Positions 59,928 through 64,000 of a stretch of DNA of 64,000 nt are shown in pieces (positions within the stretch are counted from its first letter, which is position 1; every line of letters starts with the position of its first letter). Origin of the DNA: Pseudocolwellia sp049933045. Lineage in GTDB: Bacteria; Pseudomonadota; Gammaproteobacteria; Enterobacterales; Alteromonadaceae. The notes below the pieces were generated by a model. It worked only from the letters and a program-made list of their open reading frames with translations, ran no database searches and was not told the DNA's origin. A program made the position numbers and the translations under genes. The stretch lies in assembly GCF_049933045.1 (NCBI RefSeq), contig NZ_CP187926.1:496001-560000 (forward strand), in the 5' to 3' direction.

Positions 59928-62519
59928 ATGTATAAAAATCATATTTTATCATCGTTATTAATACTCAGCAGTACAGCACTTTATGGCTGTGGTAGTTCAG
60001 ACACATCAGCTAGCGACAGTGGAGAAGAAGAAACTGGAAGCACCGAAGTTACCGAATCAACACCTGCTGCAACCTCAAACTTAGTTATTAATGAAATTGT
60101 TGCTAAAGCAAGTGATGGTGGAAATGATTGGATAGAACTTTATGCAACTGATGGAAGTGTCGACTTATCAAACTTTAGTATTGTAGATGACGATGATGAG
60201 CATGAAGCGCAACCATTACCAGAGGTGACCTTAGCTGAAGGCGAATTTATTGTTATTCAAGCGATAGACGAAGACGATACACCGCCAGAAACGGGCTACT
60301 ACGTTACATTTAAACTAGGCAGTGAAGATTCGGTAACTCTATTTGAAAATGATGTACAAGTTGATCAATTAGCTTGGTTAGACGGTGAAGCTCCAGAAGG
60401 TTTTAGTTATGGTTTGTTTGTTGATGGCAGCGGTGATGCACAACTGTTATCTCCAACTCCAGGAGAAGCAAACGAAGTCGCAGAAGGGATTGTTGCATAT
60501 GACGAAATTCTCAATGAAAAAGCCCCATTACGCATTAATGAGGTGGTAGCAAAAGACATTGCTGGAAATTCAGACTGGATCGAATTTTATGTCGCTGGTT
60601 CATCAGCCGTTAATTTAAGTTATTACACTATAAAAGATGAAGATAGCGAGCTTATTTCATTACCTGATATTACGCTTGCCGCTGGCGAATTTTATCGAAT
60701 TTATGCAACAACAGGTGATGTTGAGGGTGATACTAGTGCTGAGTCTGTAGCTTTTAAGTTAGGCTCTAGCGATGAAGTTAGCTTATTTTTAGGTGACGAT
60801 TTGGTCGATAAGCTTGAATGGAGCAATGGTGATGCTTTAATTGGTTTTAGTTATGGTCGTTTTCCTGATGGTAGCGATGGAACTCAAATATTAACGCCTT
60901 CGCCACTGGCTACAAATGTTATCGGCCAACACGGTGCTTTAGTGATTAATGAAGTGGTTGCTAGCGATATTGATGGCGGCAATGATTGGTTTGAGTTGTA
61001 CAACAATGGCAGTACAAATATTCAACTATCTGATTATCAAATAATTGATGCGAGCGACGATATTGATCCCGTTACTTTACCTGACGTTTCATTATCACCG
61101 GGCGAATATATTGGTATTTACGCAACAGACTCTAATCCCAGTGACTACTATGTACCATTTAAACTAGGTAAAAGCGACGAGCTAACCTTGAGTTTAGACG
61201 ATGAAACTGTGGACTATATCGATTGGGAAGAAAGCGATGTTATTTCTGGCTTCAGTTATGGTTTGAGTTCAGTAACGAGCGACACACGTAGCTGGGATAA
61301 AGACTTTCTTACGCCAACTTTTGGTACTGAAAACGTATTAGCTAGTGCATTCGACTCAAGTGTTGTAAAAACATTATCAATAACAATTACAGATGAAAAT
61401 TGGCAAGACATTTTAGACAACCCATTAGATGAAGAATACCACGAAGCAAGCATCAGCTTTAATGGTGTAGAGCTAGACAGCGTAGCTATTCGAACCAAAG
61501 GCGGTTCAAGCTTAAGTAGCGTGGCAAGATCGTCTAGCGATCGTTACAGCTTTAAAGTTGATATTAACGAATATGTTGATGGACAAAAATTCTTTGGTTT
61601 GAAGAAGTTTACTTTACAAAACTCATATAACGATCCGTCTTATATGCGTGAGGTTATTGCATACGACTTACTTAAGGAAATGGGCGTACCAACACCTGAG
61701 CATTCTTATGTTAATTTTTATATAAACGATGAATTATTTGGTTTTTACTTAATGGTAGAAACTATAGATAGTGAGTTTGTAGAAAACCATTTTGACAATG
61801 CTAATGGCGATTTATATAAGCCTGATGGTGAAGGTAGTGACTTAATTTATGTAGATTCAGACATTAGTAGTTACAGTGAAGTAAACCTAAAAACCAATGA
61901 AGACAGCACAGACAATGGCGCATTTATCAACTTTGTTGAGCAACTAGATCAAGGTTCAACTGACGTTGTAGATGTTGATTTACTGCTAAGATATATGTCG
62001 GTAAGTGTAGCGTTGTCTAACCTAGACAGCTATCACGGTACACTGGCTCATAACTATTATTTATATGAGCAAGATGGCACTTTCAGCTTGTTACCTTGGG
62101 ACTTTAACGAATCTTTTGGTACGTTTACTATGGGCTGTAGTAACGATGTAAGAGAACTTTACATTGATGAACCTGTAATGGGCGCTATGGCAGACAGACC
62201 TCTTGTTAATGCTGTTTTCAGTAACGACACTTATTTAGCGACATACCATGATTACTTATGGGAATTAATAAACGGTTCATTAGTATCAACAACTTTTGCT
62301 GACAGAGTTAATAGCATTGCAGACCTTATTCGTGAACATGTAGAAAATGATCCATCAGGCTTTTACGGTGCATCTAACTTTGAAACGAACTTAACTTCAA
62401 GTGTTAGTAACTTCTGGGGATTAACGGAGTTTATGGATTACCGTGTAGATCACATGACTATGCAATTACAAGGCGACGTAGCTTCAGCAGGTAATGGTAA
62501 CGGTTTTTGTAGTAGATAA
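59928..62519 (+). CDS. Lipoprotein with three lamin-tail domains and a CotH kinase domain
   Basis: An 863-residue protein. The lipoprotein signal ends at ALYGC (Cys near 21). Three LTD domains follow, at about residues 52-165, 200-320 and 335-455. Each starts with an INE(I/V)VA(K/S) strand and a DW(I/F)E(L/F)Y motif and ends near GFSYG. From about residue 475 a CotH domain runs to the end: TLSITITDENWQDI, VAIRTKGGSSLSS, FTLQNSYNDPSYMREVIAYD, GFYLMVETID and LLPWDFNESFGTF. CotH proteins phosphorylate surface proteins in spore formers; in marine bacteria the role is unknown. Outer-membrane anchored. May share regulation with the EF-hand operon. Confidence 0.9.
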   Translation: MYKNHILSSLLILSSTALYGCGSSDTSASDSGEEETGSTEVTESTPAATSNLVINEIVAKASDGGNDWIELYATDGSVDLSNFSIVDDDDEHEAQPLPEVTLAEGEFIVIQAIDEDDTPPETGYYVTFKLGSEDSVTLFENDVQVDQLAWLDGEAPEGFSYGLFVDGSGDAQLLSPTPGEANEVAEGIVAYDEILNEKAPLRINEVVAKDIAGNSDWIEFYVAGSSAVNLSYYTIKDEDSELISLPDITLAAGEFYRIYATTGDVEGDTSAESVAFKLGSSDEVSLFLGDDLVDKLEWSNGDALIGFSYGRFPDGSDGTQILTPSPLATNVIGQHGALVINEVVASDIDGGNDWFELYNNGSTNIQLSDYQIIDASDDIDPVTLPDVSLSPGEYIGIYATDSNPSDYYVPFKLGKSDELTLSLDDETVDYIDWEESDVISGFSYGLSSVTSDTRSWDKDFLTPTFGTENVLASAFDSSVVKTLSITITDENWQDILDNPLDEEYHEASISFNGVELDSVAIRTKGGSSLSSVARSSSDRYSFKVDINEYVDGQKFFGLKKFTLQNSYNDPSYMREVIAYDLLKEMGVPTPEHSYVNFYINDELFGFYLMVETIDSEFVENHFDNANGDLYKPDGEGSDLIYVDSDISSYSEVNLKTNEDSTDNGAFINFVEQLDQGSTDVVDVDLLLRYMSVSVALSNLDSYHGTLAHNYYLYEQDGTFSLLPWDFNESFGTFTMGCSNDVRELYIDEPVMGAMADRPLVNAVFSNDTYLATYHDYLWELINGSLVSTTFADRVNSIADLIREHVENDPSGFYGASNFETNLTSSVSNFWGLTEFMDYRVDHMTMQLQGDVASAGNGNGFCSR

Positions 62520-62580
62520 CCTATAGCCGTTAATTTATAGACGTTAGTTTATAGAACTCATTTATAATGTATTAAATAAT

Positions 62581-62617
62581 CAAAGCAGTATCGATAAATT
62601 CGATGCTGCTTTTTTAT
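62581..62617 (+). terminator. Terminator after CotH gene
   Basis: AAAGCAGTATCGA / TCGATGCTGCTTTTTTA stem-loop. Confidence 0.85.
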
Positions 62618-62671
62618 TTAAAGCCAAAGCCAAGTTAACGTTAAATTGAAGTTAAGCTGAAACTGAGCTCA

Positions 62672-63055
62672 TCACTGTGCGTTTTTTATTTCAAAGGTAT
62701 AACAAGTGTTTACTTTATGTAGTGGCGGGGCGCAGAAGTATTGGTGCAGTACATTAAGCTCATCTTTATGCCTATTAAACTCTTTAGGACAATAAATAGC
62801 GCTGAGTAGCGGCAGCATTTTTTTGAGATAAATATGACACTTTTCACGCCAAGAAAGAGGGAGAAAAGTATCACACATGGTATTAAGTAAAGTGTTATAA
62901 ATTCTTAAATGTACACTCTTGGTGTCTTCAATATCATCCATCGCTTTTGCACGGTCGAGTCCGGCTACAATGTAAAAGTTAATAATATTTGATTGGTATG
63001 GGCTATTACCGCTTCTCACTGCTGTTTCCATAGCAGCGAAAGTTGAACAAAACAT
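62672..63055 (-). CDS. Hypothetical protein behind a Fur box, 127 residues
   Basis: The open frame extends to 63133, but that part reads through a Fur box, so the start must be later. ATG 63055 (MFCSTFAAMETAVRSGNSPY) has GAGG 7 bp upstream and is preferred; ATG 63067 lacks one. The protein is helical with several cysteines (FCSTF, MCDTF, KCHIY, YCPKE, YFCAP) and no signal peptide. Family not recognised. The Fur box suggests expression under iron limitation. Downstream of CotH on the opposite strand. Confidence 0.65.
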   Translation of the reverse strand: MFCSTFAAMETAVRSGNSPYQSNIINFYIVAGLDRAKAMDDIEDTKSVHLRIYNTLLNTMCDTFLPLSWREKCHIYLKKMLPLLSAIYCPKEFNRHKDELNVLHQYFCAPPLHKVNTCYTFEIKNAQ

Positions 63056-63074
63056 AAAACACCTCATATCTAAA

Positions 63075-63089
63075 TGGTAATCATTATCA
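63075..63089. promoter_or_regulatory. Fur box
   Basis: TGGTAATCATTATCA differs at one position from the 15-base Fur consensus TGATAATNATTATCA. It lies 20 bp upstream of the proposed start of the 127-residue protein. Confidence 0.75.
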
Positions 63090-63237
63090 TTTATAGTGGT
63101 TGTATTTTTCACTTTGGTCAAGTCTTTATGCAAATTAATTTTATGAAAGAGTTTTTAAGGGCGTTTTTATTTAAATACTGTACTCAATATTTACTGAAAA
63201 TATAGATATTTAAATTCATGTTATTGATAGCTTAAAT

Positions 63238-63268
63238 CAATCAAGCCACTTGAATAGTGGCTTGATTC
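63238..63268 (-). terminator. Hairpin after ribB
   Basis: AATCAAGCCACT / AGTGGCTTGATT perfect 12-bp stem just behind the ribB stop, followed by GATTT on the minus strand. Confidence 0.6.
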
Positions 63269-63275
63269 ATCATTA

Positions 63276-63920
63276 CTAGTTTAGGTTCTCAGTACGATAC
63301 ATAACGATATCTTCAATACTCAAAACTATCATTTCATGCGCTACAGCAAATTTACATATTTCAGGTAGTCTTGCCATTGTTCCATCTTGATTGGTCAACT
63401 CACATAAAACGCCTTTCGAATGTAAACCAGCAAGTTTGATCAAATCTATAGTTCCTTCTGTATGTCCTCTTCTTTCAAGCACGCCACCAGGGGCAGCTAG
63501 TAAAGGAAATACATGACCAGGAGTATTAAGATCATCTGAAGTACTATTTGGGTTGGCAGCAGTTTGAACTGTGTGAAGCCTATCGGCAGCTGAAACTCCT
63601 GTTGTAACACCTTCTTTCGCTTCAATTGTAACCGTATAAGCTGTTTTATTACGGCTCGTATTAACAGGAACCATTTGCGGTAGTTTAAGCCGCTGCACAT
63701 CATCATCCTCTAAAACCAAACAAATAATACCGCTACATTCACGGATCAGCATTGCCATTTGTTGTTGAGTAATATGTTGTGTTGAAAATATAAGATCGCC
63801 TTCGTTTTCGCGATCTTCATCGTCAACTAACAAGACTCCTTTGCCAGATTGAATTGCGTGTATTGCAGATTCGACCCTTTGAAAGGCTGTTCCAAATTGA
63901 CTAAGTAGTGACTGACTCAT
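63276..63920 (-). CDS. ribB: 3,4-dihydroxy-2-butanone 4-phosphate synthase
   Basis: A 214-residue enzyme of riboflavin synthesis that turns ribulose 5-phosphate into formate and dihydroxybutanone phosphate. The active-site acidic loop VDDEDRENEGDL (residues 32-43), IICLVLEDDDV, KEGVTTGVSAADRL, PGHVFPLLAAPGGVLERRGH with the conserved His-Thr-Glu, and CELTNQDGTMARLPE are all present. Single-domain RibB, without the GTP cyclohydrolase II fusion. GAGGAATTTACC lies before the start. Probably controlled by an FMN riboswitch whose aptamer is beyond the window edge. Confidence 0.95.
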   Translation of the reverse strand: MSQSLLSQFGTAFQRVESAIHAIQSGKGVLLVDDEDRENEGDLIFSTQHITQQQMAMLIRECSGIICLVLEDDDVQRLKLPQMVPVNTSRNKTAYTVTIEAKEGVTTGVSAADRLHTVQTAANPNSTSDDLNTPGHVFPLLAAPGGVLERRGHTEGTIDLIKLAGLHSKGVLCELTNQDGTMARLPEICKFAVAHEMIVLSIEDIVMYRTENLN

Positions 63921-64000
63921 GGTAAATTCCTCTTTAGTTACCAGAATCAGGGCGTAAAGAGATACAGGAAAAAATTCCTGTAAACAAAAGATTCGTTTAG
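63920..64000 (-). promoter_or_regulatory. ribB leader, tail of a probable FMN riboswitch (truncated)
   Basis: On the minus strand the leader ends CGCCCTGATTCTGGTAA, a stretch I recognise from enterobacterial FMN-controlled ribB leaders. Then TGGTAA / TTACCA arms close over the ribosome-binding sequence and start codon (63920-63943), a likely sequestering hairpin. A second hairpin, ACAGGAATTTTTTCCTGT, lies upstream. The aptamer itself is not visible. Confidence 0.55.

Overview
The window comes from a low-G+C marine gammaproteobacterium, most likely Alteromonadales and Colwelliaceae-like. This is inferred from AT-rich intergenic DNA, the carboxyspermidine-type polyamine operon, the divergent hdfR/maoP pair, a tyrosine-catabolism cluster and two large TonB-dependent receptors. 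No rRNA or tRNA gene was recognised.

Region 1 (1-20.16 kb) is the distal part of a large sedentary chromosomal integron. It holds 32 recognisable attC sites of about 95-100 bp, all in the same orientation, plus a broken final one. The integrase and attI are not in the window and should lie to the left. About half of the cassettes carry a small plus-strand gene: lipoproteins, secreted or membrane miniproteins, an FRG-domain protein, a HEPN-like protein, DUF3465, a YniB-like protein and a frameshifted TonB-C protein. The other half have no convincing ORF and fall into two repeated families, one present eight times. The array carries two identical IS110-type elements, a second and unrelated IS110-type element, and an IS3 element. 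All three IS110-type insertions lie at the same point of an attC (TAACAA), and an IS110-like end remnant marks the array's right border.

Region 2 (20.3-27 kb) has a secreted protein, an esterase and a broken paralogous fragment of it, a YddG-like exporter with a short upstream ORF, an exported coiled-coil protein built of 42-bp repeats, and a LysR/Bcr-CflA divergent pair. Region 3 (27.5-33 kb) is a polyamine operon: speA, carboxyspermidine dehydrogenase, nspC and speB, giving arginine to agmatine to putrescine to carboxyspermidine to spermidine. Region 4 (33-46.5 kb) has a MerR regulator divergent from a His-rich TonB receptor, HflX, an S4 protein, two MITE-like families (one copy interrupted by an IS200-type element), an RND efflux pair with a LysR regulator, and maoP/hdfR.

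Region 5 (46.6-62.5 kb) has a two-component system, then a tyrosine module: tyrP, a MarR regulator, maiA, fahA, a VOC protein where hmgA would be expected, hppD, a TonB receptor and a PqqB-like hydrolase. A repeated MarR-type palindrome links the tyrP/marR, hppD and TonB promoters. Two further units, an EF-hand protein with a downstream gene and a lamin-tail/CotH lipoprotein, share an upstream motif resembling one in front of the two-component system. The window closes with a probably Fur-controlled small gene and ribB with the tail of what looks like an FMN-riboswitch leader.
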